DNA of 64,000 nucleotides from CAVQBL01 sp963710715 (GTDB taxonomy: Bacteria > Pseudomonadota > Gammaproteobacteria > DSM-16500): positions 1 through 64,000 of the forward strand of contig CAVQBL010000006.1 in the NCBI GenBank assembly GCA_963710715.1, given 5' to 3'. Below the pieces are notes generated by a model. The model did no database searches. It had not been told where the DNA came from and saw nothing but the letters and a program-made list of their open reading frames with translations. Both the position numbers and the translations under genes were made by a program. Positions 17,042 to 26,351 of this stretch are shown here, in pieces; the stretch's first letter is position 1, and each line of letters begins with the position of its first letter.

Positions 17042-18103
17042 TTATCTCATATTTGGACGTGCTTGATTCTGCTCTTCAAGAGAAGATTTTTTTTCTTCTT
17101 CCTCTATCTCAAGAGTAAGTTCTGTTACTGTGCTTCGAAGAAAACCACTGCGATGTATATACACAGCGTTTTCATCTAACCCACTTAATGGGGTTATGTA
17201 AGTCATGAATAGTGCTCCGATAAATATTATTGAGCACCATTGAGCCACATCAAGCATGTTATAGCCAAAACCGAGGTCTTTGTTCGGGTCTATTTGTGAA
17301 TATTCACATATTGGACGCATAGACAGTGCCACAAGGAATGGTAAGGATAGGAGCTTAAAAAACTTTATACATCTTTTATAGAATACCCATTCTAGATAAT
17401 TTTCAGCATATTGAATTTTTTTAAGGTTGTTTTTAAGAGCAAATATAGTATTTTGTCGATTATTAGAGTGGGTACTTTCACTATTTTTTAATGCGACAAA
17501 TTTTTCTTCTGGGTTTTCTTGGTGTTTTGATATAAGTATTTCTTTTATTAACTGATGGATCAAATAATTGTCAAAGTGGTCTTGCACCTTTTCTGAAAGA
17601 TCTGAAAAATCCTCATAATAAGTATCGGAATAAATTTTTACTAGTTTTTTACTTACTTCTTGAAGACTTTCATGAGACTTGAAATGTTCTTCTGGTTTTC
17701 TACGCAGAAAGTCACGATTTAAAATATATTTTACTAAATCACTTTTTTCAACGAGCGTAAGACTTTGTGAGCGAATAAAAATTGTATTCATTATGGCAAC
17801 AGCAGTAGGGTCATCCAATTGGCTAGCTTTATCTCTATGCGCATTGGATAAAGACTTTGTCTCAAACAGCATCTCTAGTAATCCATTATTAACTTTATTG
17901 TTTTTTCCCCATTTTTTCCATTCGCGAAGACGCTGAATTGGATTATCTTCACCCATAACATCAAATAACATGACAATATTCCACAATGCAGGAGGCAGGG
18001 GAACTCCAGCTATGTTTTGCTTTGCCCAAGTAGCTTTATCGAGATCTTCTTTTTCTTCTGAATGCGTATTAGTGTCTTTTTGTTTTTGAAAAAATGGAAA
18101 CAT
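17042..18103 (-). CDS. Cargo membrane protein, unknown function, antisense in the transfer operon
   Basis: 353 residues, opposite in strand to every conjugation gene around it. A soluble acidic/helical N-terminal 240 residues is followed by two membrane helices (LLSLPFLVALSM and WCSIIFIGALFMTYITPL, about 265-320) and a charged tail (EIEEEEKKSSLEEQ). No family recognised. The gene separates the small lipoprotein from PFL_4693 in a normally continuous operon. Orientation and lack of transfer-family similarity suggest inserted cargo; an effector role is speculation. Confidence 0.6.
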   Translation of the reverse strand: MFPFFQKQKDTNTHSEEKEDLDKATWAKQNIAGVPLPPALWNIVMLFDVMGEDNPIQRLREWKKWGKNNKVNNGLLEMLFETKSLSNAHRDKASQLDDPTAVAIMNTIFIRSQSLTLVEKSDLVKYILNRDFLRRKPEEHFKSHESLQEVSKKLVKIYSDTYYEDFSDLSEKVQDHFDNYLIHQLIKEILISKHQENPEEKFVALKNSESTHSNNRQNTIFALKNNLKKIQYAENYLEWVFYKRCIKFFKLLSLPFLVALSMRPICEYSQIDPNKDLGFGYNMLDVAQWCSIIFIGALFMTYITPLSGLDENAVYIHRSGFLRSTVTELTLEIEEEEKKSSLEEQNQARPNMR

Positions 18104-18402
18104 TATTTTATTCCTCGTTTATCAAACTTTATTTAAAATTCGAGAGATTTTACGTGAGTTAGTAAAACCTGAGCCACTGTGAGTAGATCATTGGGTAATT
18201 GATCACCTATTTCAAGACACACTCATACTCTACAACATTACGGCGCTCGAGATATTTGGCTAATGCTTTGCAAACTCCGAGCAAAGTTTAACAATTTTTT
18301 ACCAATTTATCAAATTTTGCTCAGAACGACCTGGCCAATCTACTCACCGAACCACATTTTGCTCAATAAAGATGTTATTAATGCTATAAGAAGGTTAAAT
18401 TT

Positions 18403-18906
18403 GTGATCAATAATCTTTTTAATTTTATCATCATTAGTTTTATTATTTTATGTTTATCATTAAAGACCGCGTTTGCGCAGTTGGATAATGAAAAGATCAT
18501 AACTCCGAATGACGCGCCTACCTCCAGACTGACTGCTTCACCTATTCATGCAGTAAAAGATCATTATTTACCTTCTGAGATAACAGAAGATAGTTATGAA
18601 AAATTATCAACAGACAAACAAAAAGAAATGTCTGCGATTTGGAATTTAAGTATTACTGAATACCAACATTATTTATGGCTCATGGAACATACTCAAAATG
18701 GCGAGTATTACCGTCATCTTCACCTTGACCCTAACTGGGTTTTGGGAATAAATGCCGCGAATGAGCAAGAACGACAAAAATATGCAATGATTGCATTAAA
18801 AAATGAACGTGAGCGAATCAATAAAGAGCTTGCTTTTCAACGAGAATTTTCAAGGCTTGCACAACAATTGTTTCCAAATGAAAAACCGATTCAGCTTCAA
18901 AATTGA
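18403..18906 (+). CDS. ICE protein, PFL_4693 family (TIGR03759)
   Basis: 167 residues from a GTG start (AAGG about 9 bases upstream; no in-frame ATG nearby). Cleavable signal (IILCLSLKTAFAQ). Family pattern seen: WNLSITEYQHYLWLMEHTQNGEYY, HLDPNWVLGINAANEQERQKYA, and the C-terminal RERINKELAFQREFSRLAQ. Periplasmic component of the GI-type transfer system. Confidence 0.85.
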   Translation: MINNLFNFIIISFIILCLSLKTAFAQLDNEKIITPNDAPTSRLTASPIHAVKDHYLPSEITEDSYEKLSTDKQKEMSAIWNLSITEYQHYLWLMEHTQNGEYYRHLHLDPNWVLGINAANEQERQKYAMIALKNERERINKELAFQREFSRLAQQLFPNEKPIQLQN

Positions 18907-18940
18907 AGCTAAATAATCTTACCTTACAAAAGAACCTGAA

Positions 18941-19516
18941 ATGAAATTAAGTTTATTGATCTCAAGCATCGTATTGATGATACTATTACCTATTTTGGTA
19001 ACCTTCCCTCTGCTCGCATTTGGAAGCTCGACAAAAGAAATAGATGCAATTGATTATAAAAATATAGCTATTCGCATGCAAACCCTAACGCCTGGTATCA
19101 AGCAACAGATGATGGCCTATTTCAAAAACCTGTCCTTTAGCTCTTATAATACATCGCATGAAACATCCAAAGAACCCACTGATACTACATTTAATATTTT
19201 TCCTATTGAAACACCGCTGATGTCACCAGGTATTGTTGAGCCTCGCAAGGTTAATTTATCCTTACTACCTCAGCCTATTTTTATCATAGGCAGTGATCAA
19301 TTTTCAAAGCATTGGCTAAGTCAACATGTTGAACGATTGAAACAATTAAAAGCAATCGGTTTTTTAGTACAGGCGCAGAATTCTCACGATTTTAAAATAA
19401 TAAAGGATATGGCGGAGGAACTAACTATTATTCCTCTCAGTGGGAATTCGATAGCAGCACAGTTGGGCATATATCACTACCCCGTCCTAATTTCACAAGA
19501 TACTGTTGTTCAATGA
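18941..19516 (+). CDS. ICE protein, PFL_4695 family (TIGR03765)
   Basis: 191 residues. N-terminal signal or anchor helix; family hallmarks FPIETPLMSPGIVEPRKV, LPQPIFIIGSDQFSKHWLSQHVERLKQLKAIGFLVQAQ, and IIPLSGNSIAAQLGIYHYPVLIS. Periplasmic protein of the transfer apparatus; precedes traD as in other PFGI-1-class elements. A lytic transglycosylase gene often found at this spot is not present. Confidence 0.88.
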   Translation: MKLSLLISSIVLMILLPILVTFPLLAFGSSTKEIDAIDYKNIAIRMQTLTPGIKQQMMAYFKNLSFSSYNTSHETSKEPTDTTFNIFPIETPLMSPGIVEPRKVNLSLLPQPIFIIGSDQFSKHWLSQHVERLKQLKAIGFLVQAQNSHDFKIIKDMAEELTIIPLSGNSIAAQLGIYHYPVLISQDTVVQ

Positions 19517-19547
19517 ACTTAATGAAATAAAAATAAAGTGAACAATA

Positions 19548-21539
19548 ATGAAAAATAACCGACCCTTAGAAGCATTATTACGATCACCCATCGAATGGTG
19601 GTCATCGCTTAGCTGTGCCTTTGCTGCATTTCTTTTATGTTTTTGGTCTTCCAAGTTCTTACTTACAACCCAAATGGGCTTTTGCCTTAGCACTTTAATT
19701 GCTTTCATTGCCCTTAAACGATTTATCGAAGGATGCCACATTCTTCGCTACCGCAAGAATTTAAAACGGTTACCTTTTTACGCACTTTCATCTTCGCAAA
19801 TTCCATTTATCAAACAAAAGATTTTTTTAGGCAAAGGATTTTTGTGGAAGCCTATACACACACAGCGACTATATGATTGTCAGCAAAAGATAGCCCAACG
19901 TTATTTAAAAACCACTTGGCTTGACCGTTTAAAACCGCTACCTGATGTGGGTGGTAATTCTATTCTGCATGGAGTTGAGCTAAAAGAACAAAATGTTACT
20001 TTAAATTTATCAGAACGCGTAGGACATGCGCTTGTTTTAGGCACAACACGTGTTGGTAAAACACGGCTATTGGAATTACTCGTTGCCCAAGACATTCAAC
20101 GCGGCGATACCGTAATTGTTTTTGATCCTAAAGGAGACGCTGATTTATTAAAACGAATTTACTTCGAATCAAAACGCTGCGGGCGTGAAAATGATTTTTT
20201 CATTTTCCATTTAGGGTTTCCTGAATTTTCTGCACGCTATAACCCCATCGGAAATTTTGCACGCATTACAGAAGTTGCAAATCGCGTTGCGAATCAACTT
20301 CCAGGATCAGGTGAATCCGCTGCTTTTAAAGAATTCGGGTGGCGGTTTGTGAATATTATTGCTAAAGCACTGGTCGCATTGGGAAGAAAACCCGATTACA
20401 AACAAATCCAGCGTCACATTTTAACCATTGATCAACTATTAATGGATTACTGTCAATATTGGCTGCCAACCATTGATTCACAATGGGAAAATGCTGTTAA
20501 AGCATTGGAAAGCGAGATTGATGAACGTAAATTGCCTGCTCATTTACGCACACGCTCTACCTATCTCATTGCAACAATCAACTATATTCAACGTAATCAT
20601 TTATATGATCCTGTGGCAGATGGGCTCTGTTCTGCATTTAACTATGACAAAACCTATTTTGATAAAATAACTGCATCCTTGCTTCCGCTGTTTGAGAAGC
20701 TGACTACGGGTAAAATTGCTGAGCTTATTTCACCTGACTACTTTGATCTTGATGACAAGCGACCCATTTTCGATTGGATGCAAGTCATCCGTGGAAAAAA
20801 AATTGTTTATGTAGGATTAGATGCGTTGTCAGATACCACGGTAGCATCTGCTGTTGGCAATTCCATGTTCGCCGATCTTTGCTCTGTGGCAGGTCAGTTA
20901 TATAAATTCGGAGTTTCAAGCAACACTCACAACGAAGAAAATGAAAAAAATAGAAAAAAGCTACACCCGACTTGCGTGCACAGTGATGAATTTAACGAAC
21001 TCATCGGTGATGAGTTTATTCCTTTGCTTAACAAAGCAGGCGGTGCTGGATTTCAAGTAACAGCTTATACGCAAACGTGGTCGGATGTGGAGGCCCGTTT
21101 ACAAAGCACAGCAAAAGCAGAGCAAGTGGGTGGTAACTTTAATACCGTTATTTGTTTACGTGTTGTAGACATCAAGACTGCTAAGTGGTTTACAGACAAA
21201 CTACCACAGCAAGTCACGCTACACTATCGAGTGCCTGTATCTTCTGCAAGCGATACGCCCCATTTAGGTAGTACAAATGATTTTAGTACACAAAATGAAG
21301 ACCGCATTGCAACCAGTGAAGTGCCACTATTAAGACCAAGCGATTTAATGCAATTACCAAAAGGACAAGCTTACTGCTTATTATCAGGCAATCAATTATG
21401 GAAAAACCGCATTCCACTGCCTCAAGATAATATGAACGAAACACCTGGTTCAATCAAAGAAATAACGATCAGTATGAAAACAAAGCAAATGATGCAATCC
21501 AATGGATCAACTGTTTATGATTTTCTATCTAATGATTGA
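19548..21539 (+). CDS. traD: Conjugative coupling factor TraD (TIGR03743 type)
   Basis: 663 residues. Two N-terminal membrane helices (about 17-58), Walker A GTTRVGKT (about residue 165), DPKGDADLLKR, Walker B region HSDEFNELIGDEFIPLL (about 480), and the RPSDLMQLPKGQAYCLLSG tail. This hexameric inner-membrane ATPase brings the relaxase-DNA complex, or other substrates, to the secretion channel. All ATPase motifs are intact. Confidence 0.93.
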   Translation: MKNNRPLEALLRSPIEWWSSLSCAFAAFLLCFWSSKFLLTTQMGFCLSTLIAFIALKRFIEGCHILRYRKNLKRLPFYALSSSQIPFIKQKIFLGKGFLWKPIHTQRLYDCQQKIAQRYLKTTWLDRLKPLPDVGGNSILHGVELKEQNVTLNLSERVGHALVLGTTRVGKTRLLELLVAQDIQRGDTVIVFDPKGDADLLKRIYFESKRCGRENDFFIFHLGFPEFSARYNPIGNFARITEVANRVANQLPGSGESAAFKEFGWRFVNIIAKALVALGRKPDYKQIQRHILTIDQLLMDYCQYWLPTIDSQWENAVKALESEIDERKLPAHLRTRSTYLIATINYIQRNHLYDPVADGLCSAFNYDKTYFDKITASLLPLFEKLTTGKIAELISPDYFDLDDKRPIFDWMQVIRGKKIVYVGLDALSDTTVASAVGNSMFADLCSVAGQLYKFGVSSNTHNEENEKNRKKLHPTCVHSDEFNELIGDEFIPLLNKAGGAGFQVTAYTQTWSDVEARLQSTAKAEQVGGNFNTVICLRVVDIKTAKWFTDKLPQQVTLHYRVPVSSASDTPHLGSTNDFSTQNEDRIATSEVPLLRPSDLMQLPKGQAYCLLSGNQLWKNRIPLPQDNMNETPGSIKEITISMKTKQMMQSNGSTVYDFLSND

Positions 21540-21578
21540 CTCTTAAGTAATATGGAATAGAAAGCGTAAAAGAAAAAA

Positions 21579-22310
21579 ATGAAAGCTTCACATTCTCAAG
21601 AACCCGGTATTGTATTGTTGATACTTAGCACGGGTTTTAAATTTATTCTAGGAATATTTCTTGCTTGGCTTATTTCATTGTTGTTAGGGAGCATTTGTGC
21701 TGCTTTTTTAAGTCTTGAAACTTTGCTAAATTACACAACACAATTAAAAAAACACGAACTGAATTCATTAAGCCAGGTAAAAACTTCCACATGGCTAATC
21801 AAGCAACCAGATAAAACAGCAGTGCACTTAGCACAAACCATTCACAACACAACAAAACTAAAAATACCTTTTACGAAGGGTTTAAAGCAATTAAAGCAAC
21901 AAGAACAAGAAAAACAAGAAGAAACGCCCAATGTATTTTTTAAATATCTCCTCAAAAAATGGCTGCCAGCATTTCTGAATTACGTACATCTCTGGATAAC
22001 ATTGACTGAAATTACAGTGATTCGGTTACTCAATATTATTATGGCATTGCCACTTTTTGGATTATTGGGAACTATTGGTTTTATAGATGGCATAGGACAG
22101 CGCACTTTGAGACGCTTACAAGGCGCTCGTGAAAGCATGTTACTGTACCACAAAGCACGCCTTGCGATTGCCCCTTCTTTGATGGGAGGATGTTTTTTAT
22201 ATCTGCTCTGCCCTACTCCAATATCAGCCATGAACATATTACTTCCATTCGCGATTGCATTTGGTTTGTCTGTATCAATAGCAACGCGGCTATTTAGAAA
22301 GTATTTATAA
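21579..22310 (+). CDS. ICE membrane protein, PFL_4697 family (TIGR03747, DUF4400)
   Basis: 243 residues with four hydrophobic helices: 15-47, 140-170 (ITVIRLLNIIMALPLFGLLGTIGFIDG), and two at 203-235. The IDGIGQRTLRRLQGARESMLLYHKA segment is the family hallmark. Follows traD as usual. Confidence 0.85.
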   Translation: MKASHSQEPGIVLLILSTGFKFILGIFLAWLISLLLGSICAAFLSLETLLNYTTQLKKHELNSLSQVKTSTWLIKQPDKTAVHLAQTIHNTTKLKIPFTKGLKQLKQQEQEKQEETPNVFFKYLLKKWLPAFLNYVHLWITLTEITVIRLLNIIMALPLFGLLGTIGFIDGIGQRTLRRLQGARESMLLYHKARLAIAPSLMGGCFLYLLCPTPISAMNILLPFAIAFGLSVSIATRLFRKYL

Positions 22311-22341
22311 AAAATTATTCTCCGACATTGGTCTTCAATGA

Positions 22342-22695
22342 ATGACGTTGCCTATGCAAAAAATCACAAAAGCTCTTTTAATTTCCTTGAGCATATTATT
22401 TATTTTATTAATCAGCGTAAGGATTCCCTGCACTTATGCTGATACTGAATTAGAGCACACCGCCCTTGCTCGTGTTCTGAATGTATTAGATTCACTGACA
22501 CCTTTGATTAACGAAGCAGAATCACAGCAAGAGCAACATGCACGTCTTCAGTTTCATTACGACTGGCTGCGTGACGATATTAACCAAATAAAACAAGGTA
22601 TCGAACAAAAACTCAAAACACCTTGTATTGAGCCACGCATCATTAAACCGCTAAAAGGCGATTACCTTGAATTACAAAGTAAGAAAAATAAATAG
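22342..22695 (+). CDS. RAQPRD family ICE protein (TIGR01690)
   Basis: 117 residues. Signal peptide ending CTYAD; ALARVLNVLDSLTPLINEAESQQEQHARLQFHYDWLRDDINQIKQGI is the diagnostic part. The eponymous RAQPRD-type tail is modified to CIEPRIIKPLKGDY. The start may also be the internal ATG at 22354. Small periplasmic transfer protein. Confidence 0.85.
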   Translation: MTLPMQKITKALLISLSILFILLISVRIPCTYADTELEHTALARVLNVLDSLTPLINEAESQQEQHARLQFHYDWLRDDINQIKQGIEQKLKTPCIEPRIIKPLKGDYLELQSKKNK

Positions 22696-22704
22696 AGTAA
22701 AAAA

Positions 22705-22938
22705 ATGACCCCAGATCAAGAATCTGCTTTCAATGCTGCATCAGGCTTTCGTGCATCAGGCTTAAGCTTTGACATTAAACTCCTTGTCGGCGGCATCATG
22801 CTCATATGCTGTATTTTTATATTAGCGGGACTCATGCAGCTTTTAAACTCAAATTCACCGTGGGACAAAACTGTTTTTATATTGAATTTATTTTTCTTAA
22901 GTTTTGTGATCATGCTAGTTTTTATGTATATCGCATAA
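22705..22938 (+). CDS. ICE protein, PFL_4701 family (TIGR03758)
   Basis: 77 residues: FNAASGF at the N-terminus and two membrane helices separated by LLNSNSPWD. Matches the short PFL_4701 inner-membrane protein in length and order. Confidence 0.85.
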   Translation: MTPDQESAFNAASGFRASGLSFDIKLLVGGIMLICCIFILAGLMQLLNSNSPWDKTVFILNLFFLSFVIMLVFMYIA

Positions 22939-22969
22939 AGACATGTAAAATATAAAGAAGGACTTAAAA

Positions 22970-23329
22970 ATGAAAAAATTATTTAGAGTTATTCAGCGTT
23001 TTTATTATGGGATCATTGCAAATTTATTGTTAGCAGGTAACACATTAGCAGACAGTAATCCTTTCCCCAGCATGAGCATTAGGGGTGGGGACGTTATCCA
23101 AGAAACCGGATCACACATGGAAGCTGCGTTGAAATATTCGCTGATTGGCGGTGGTGGCCTACTAATCTTGATTTGCCTTGGCGTGATTATTCATAGATTA
23201 CGTGAAGACAGCCGCGAAAAAGACCACGGCAATCTTATTATGACATTTATCTTACTTGCCCTCGGCTTAACTATTGGCTTTGTATTGATTGGTGTAGGTT
23301 GGACAGCTTTTTCTGCACAAGTGCGCTAA
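22970..23329 (+). CDS. ICE membrane protein, PFL_4702 family (TIGR03745), pilin-like
   Basis: 119 residues. Cleavable signal (NLLLAGNTLADS), the GGDVIQETGSHMEAALKYSLIGGGG segment and two helices. Size and topology resemble VirB2/TrbC-type pilins. Confidence 0.82.
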   Translation: MKKLFRVIQRFYYGIIANLLLAGNTLADSNPFPSMSIRGGDVIQETGSHMEAALKYSLIGGGGLLILICLGVIIHRLREDSREKDHGNLIMTFILLALGLTIGFVLIGVGWTAFSAQVR

Positions 23330-23337
23330 GGGTATTT

Positions 23338-23691
23338 ATGGACTTACCAGATATATTGCCTAATCGCCTAAACTTTGATGCTGTCGTTTTTTGTGGTTGC
23401 AGCATGAAAGAAATGCAAGTCATTGCTTTTGTCAGTTTAATTGTCTGCATATTATTTTTTGGCACAATCCTAAAGCTCATCACTCACATGTTTATGATTG
23501 GCGTTGGTCTTGCTTTTCCTGCTGCAGTTGGCATGAGTTGGTGTCTTGCGCTTCTTTTTCAAAAAGCAAAATATGGAAAACCCAAAGGGTTTGTCAAACA
23601 GGGTATTTTATTGTGGCTGGAAGATAATCATTTGATATCTCCTGTTTATATACGTCATCACGGTAAATGGTCTGTTGGAAGACGCTTATGA
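23338..23691 (+). CDS. Conjugative transfer region protein (TIGR03750)
   Basis: 117 residues from the ATG at 23338 (MDLPDILPNRLN; AAGGG just upstream); an earlier ATG at 23299 would overlap the previous gene. LPDILPNRLN at the start, two adjacent membrane helices, and the RLKRGKP-like KAKYGKPKGF...GILLWLE segment match the family. Ends in an ATGA overlap with the next gene. Confidence 0.82.
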   Translation: MDLPDILPNRLNFDAVVFCGCSMKEMQVIAFVSLIVCILFFGTILKLITHMFMIGVGLAFPAAVGMSWCLALLFQKAKYGKPKGFVKQGILLWLEDNHLISPVYIRHHGKWSVGRRL

Positions 23692-24317
23692 GATTTCAAA
23701 ACGCACTTGAAAATGCAAGATCAACAATTCAAGTATTATTTGTTGCGCTAGTTCTTTCTTTTATTACAAACATAGGACTGATGCTGGGCTGGAAAAACGC
23801 TGAGCAAAAAATTGAAGTGCATATTCCTCCACAAATTCCAACAACAGGATTAATTCTAAAGACCAATGAAATACCATTCGCAACCGTTTATAGTTTTGCT
23901 TACTACATTTGGCAAAGCGTGAATTACTGGCCGTCCAATGGAACTGAAGATTATAAAAAATCCATTGAACAGTTTTCACCTTACTTAACACCGCGATTTA
24001 AAGCATTTCTGCGACGCGATTATCTTGAAAGAATGGGTCAAAGCGAAATTCAAGATCGGCAACGTACACTACAAGGCGCAAATGGTACAGCATTTGAGTC
24101 AGGTGATGTTGAGTATATAGGTCATGATACATGGATCGTACATTTACACATGCGCCTATCTGAGCACATGAACATCAACGGCAATCAAGTCAAAGACACT
24201 GCAATTGATTACAGCTTACGTGTTGTGCGGCACGATGTGAATGTCAAAACCAATGCTTGGGGCTTGGCGCTCGATGGCTTCGTGAACAAACCTGAACGTA
24301 TCCAAACATATATCTAA
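23688..24317 (+). CDS. ICE protein, PFL_4703 family (TIGR03746)
   Basis: 209 residues from the ATGA overlap at 23688. One N-terminal membrane helix (LFVALVLSFITNIGLMLGW), then a periplasmic domain with VYSFAYYIWQSVNYWPSNGTEDYKKSIEQFSPYLTPRF and a WIVHLHMRLSE segment. VirB8/TraE-like position and topology. Confidence 0.87.
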   Translation: MRFQNALENARSTIQVLFVALVLSFITNIGLMLGWKNAEQKIEVHIPPQIPTTGLILKTNEIPFATVYSFAYYIWQSVNYWPSNGTEDYKKSIEQFSPYLTPRFKAFLRRDYLERMGQSEIQDRQRTLQGANGTAFESGDVEYIGHDTWIVHLHMRLSEHMNINGNQVKDTAIDYSLRVVRHDVNVKTNAWGLALDGFVNKPERIQTYI

Positions 24318-24355
24318 TTTTTATGACGTCATCATACCTTGTAAGTAGGACATCT

Positions 24356-25336
24356 ATGTTTTATTCCTTGCTTAAAAATAAATTATCTTTGGCTACCATA
24401 ATCACTGGATGCTTCCTCGCACAAACCTCTACCGTTTTAGCAGAAGTTTCTCCTCCAAATACATTCATCTATACAGGAAAACCTATGGTTTTAACGCCAA
24501 AAAATATCGAGAAAGTAAGACATTTATTTAAGCCTGTGCAAGAGAGTGAAGAGGTTGAAACAGATGAAACAAACAAAGCGCATGAAAAAGAGCCACATGA
24601 ACATATCGTATGGGAACAAATACCCATTGATGTTGTATTGCCTGTTGGAAAAGAACGCATCATCACTTTTCCAACTCCAGTCCAATTTGGCTATGACAAA
24701 GAAGTATTAAATGATGAAATGCTTCATGTGCAAAATAATGATGGCGTTTTATATTTAAAAGCAAAACAAATATTCTCACCGCAACGCGTACAGGTCAAAT
24801 GTATTGATACAGGCAAAATCATTTTGCTGGACATATCTGCACGACAGGACGCAAGCGATCATCCGCTTGATATTGTGATGAATTCAACACTCAAACGAAA
24901 CTCTTTTTCATTCAATGAAAGAAATGAGAAAGTTGAAAGCAATACAGGCTCTTATCCTATTACACCTGTCACGTTGGTGCGCTTTGCAGTACAGCAACTC
25001 TATTCTCCAAAACGATTATTAACACAACCATCTTATATATACAGAGTCCCCATGGGAACACACAAGACGTTATCCTTACTTCTTGATAAAAGTGCAATGG
25101 CCTTACCTTTAGCATCTTGGCGTGGCGGTGACCTTTTTGTTACAGCAATCTTACTTCGTAATCTTCTTTCTCAAACAATTTTACTTGACCCACACAATAT
25201 TTGCGGGGCGTGGCAAGCTGCAAGTTTTTTTCTCGCAGCAGAACTTGCACCACGCGGCAACATAAAAGACACCACCACTGTATTTTTAGTATCGAAACGT
25301 TCTTTTGCCGACAGCTTAAAAGAATGCGGTCTATAA
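24356..25336 (+). CDS. ICE protein, PFL_4704 family (TIGR03749)
   Basis: 326 residues from the ATG at 24356 (AGTAGGA 6 bases upstream; an ATG at 24323 lacks a ribosome site). Signal peptide ends at VLAEVSPP. The WEQIPIDVVLPVGKERIITFPTPVQFGYD core and FSPQRVQVKCIDTGKIILLDISA match the TraK/VirB9-like family. Periplasmic or outer-membrane part of the channel. Confidence 0.88.
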   Translation: MFYSLLKNKLSLATIITGCFLAQTSTVLAEVSPPNTFIYTGKPMVLTPKNIEKVRHLFKPVQESEEVETDETNKAHEKEPHEHIVWEQIPIDVVLPVGKERIITFPTPVQFGYDKEVLNDEMLHVQNNDGVLYLKAKQIFSPQRVQVKCIDTGKIILLDISARQDASDHPLDIVMNSTLKRNSFSFNERNEKVESNTGSYPITPVTLVRFAVQQLYSPKRLLTQPSYIYRVPMGTHKTLSLLLDKSAMALPLASWRGGDLFVTAILLRNLLSQTILLDPHNICGAWQAASFFLAAELAPRGNIKDTTTVFLVSKRSFADSLKECGL

Positions 25337-25442
25337 AATAGATACTTTTTTTCTAATTAGTAGCAAGGCCAGCCCCGTTGACTCCTATTCCGTAAATGAA
25401 TATCATGTTCAATATTTGAACTTAAATAAATGAGGTGATGCA

Positions 25443-26234
25443 ATGTCTACCACCAGGCGAATAATAAGGAAACTGGGTAAAATTGAATTTAAAGTAGGGG
25501 CAGCTGCTCTAGCTTGTCTGGCAGCTACTGTATGTCTCGTCGCATTTTCTATATCGGATTTTAACAAACATAATATTGGGACTTCCTCCCCTGAGCATAA
25601 AAAAGAATTAGATATAGGTTTTCTAATCTTATTAATGTATGCCTTTCCGCCGTTTATAATGTTTAAGACGTTTGTAGATGATTGGTGGCAAAAAACTGAT
25701 GAAAATAGGCCCAATGATGTTTGGTGGCGATATATACCCAATATTGCAAATGAAGATAATGTATTGCATCTCAGTCACATAGTATTACCACCTGCAACCG
25801 GACTGTTAGAAAATAGAAATCACCTTCTCCCAGCAGACGAAAAAAATGAAATACCCTCTGTTCATTCTCAAACATTAAATATATTTATAAAAGGCCGCCG
25901 CAAAGTTACAAAACCGAACCAAGTATTATCATCAGAATATAAATATGATGCAGAGAAACTCTCATTAGCATGTTCTATTTCACACGGTTTTCCCAATATA
26001 CCTGTCAGATTTAATGGGCACTTATATGACTTCGATAACTTAATGCGATGCGCACAAAATGGTTACATAAAAGACCCACTTAACCGAAATGTCATAAAAT
26101 TAGATCCTCATGTAATACAACCCGACTTTGAGGCGCAAACAAGAATGGATAAGCTTTTACGTGAAGCATCTCAACAACATAGAGCTGAACCAGTCGTGAG
26201 CGCTAGCACACTTCCTCGCCGCCGTTCATTCTAA
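25443..26234 (+). CDS. Cargo membrane protein with U-box-like C-terminal segment
   Basis: 263 residues; GAGG upstream. Two membrane helices (about 20-38 and 58-75). Near residues 177-235 the pattern LACSISHGFPNIPVRFNGHLYDFDNLMRC...YIKDPLNRNVIKLDPHVIQPD follows the layout of U-box domains (SI...P-V-x-x-x-G-x-x-Y-x-x-x-x-L ... DPLNR ... L-x-P). U-boxes recruit host ubiquitin-conjugating enzymes, and bacterial U-box effectors such as Legionella LubX exist. It lies between PFL_4704 and PFL_4705, which are normally adjacent. Alternative: an unrelated membrane protein with chance similarity. Confidence 0.5.
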   Translation: MSTTRRIIRKLGKIEFKVGAAALACLAATVCLVAFSISDFNKHNIGTSSPEHKKELDIGFLILLMYAFPPFIMFKTFVDDWWQKTDENRPNDVWWRYIPNIANEDNVLHLSHIVLPPATGLLENRNHLLPADEKNEIPSVHSQTLNIFIKGRRKVTKPNQVLSSEYKYDAEKLSLACSISHGFPNIPVRFNGHLYDFDNLMRCAQNGYIKDPLNRNVIKLDPHVIQPDFEAQTRMDKLLREASQQHRAEPVVSASTLPRRRSF

Positions 26235-26351
26235 TCAGAAGATCCCCAGAAATGTAATAAGACCAAATATCAATAAGTGACCCAGCCTCTCCGGGTCACG
26301 CATCGTACTATAACTTTTTGGTAAAGAATCTAAAGATGCGAGCTTACCCTC

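Noticed and set aside
26284..26305. GTGACCC...GGGTCAC hairpin as terminator
   Set aside because: No T run after the stem; it may be a minor leader structure but cannot be supported further.
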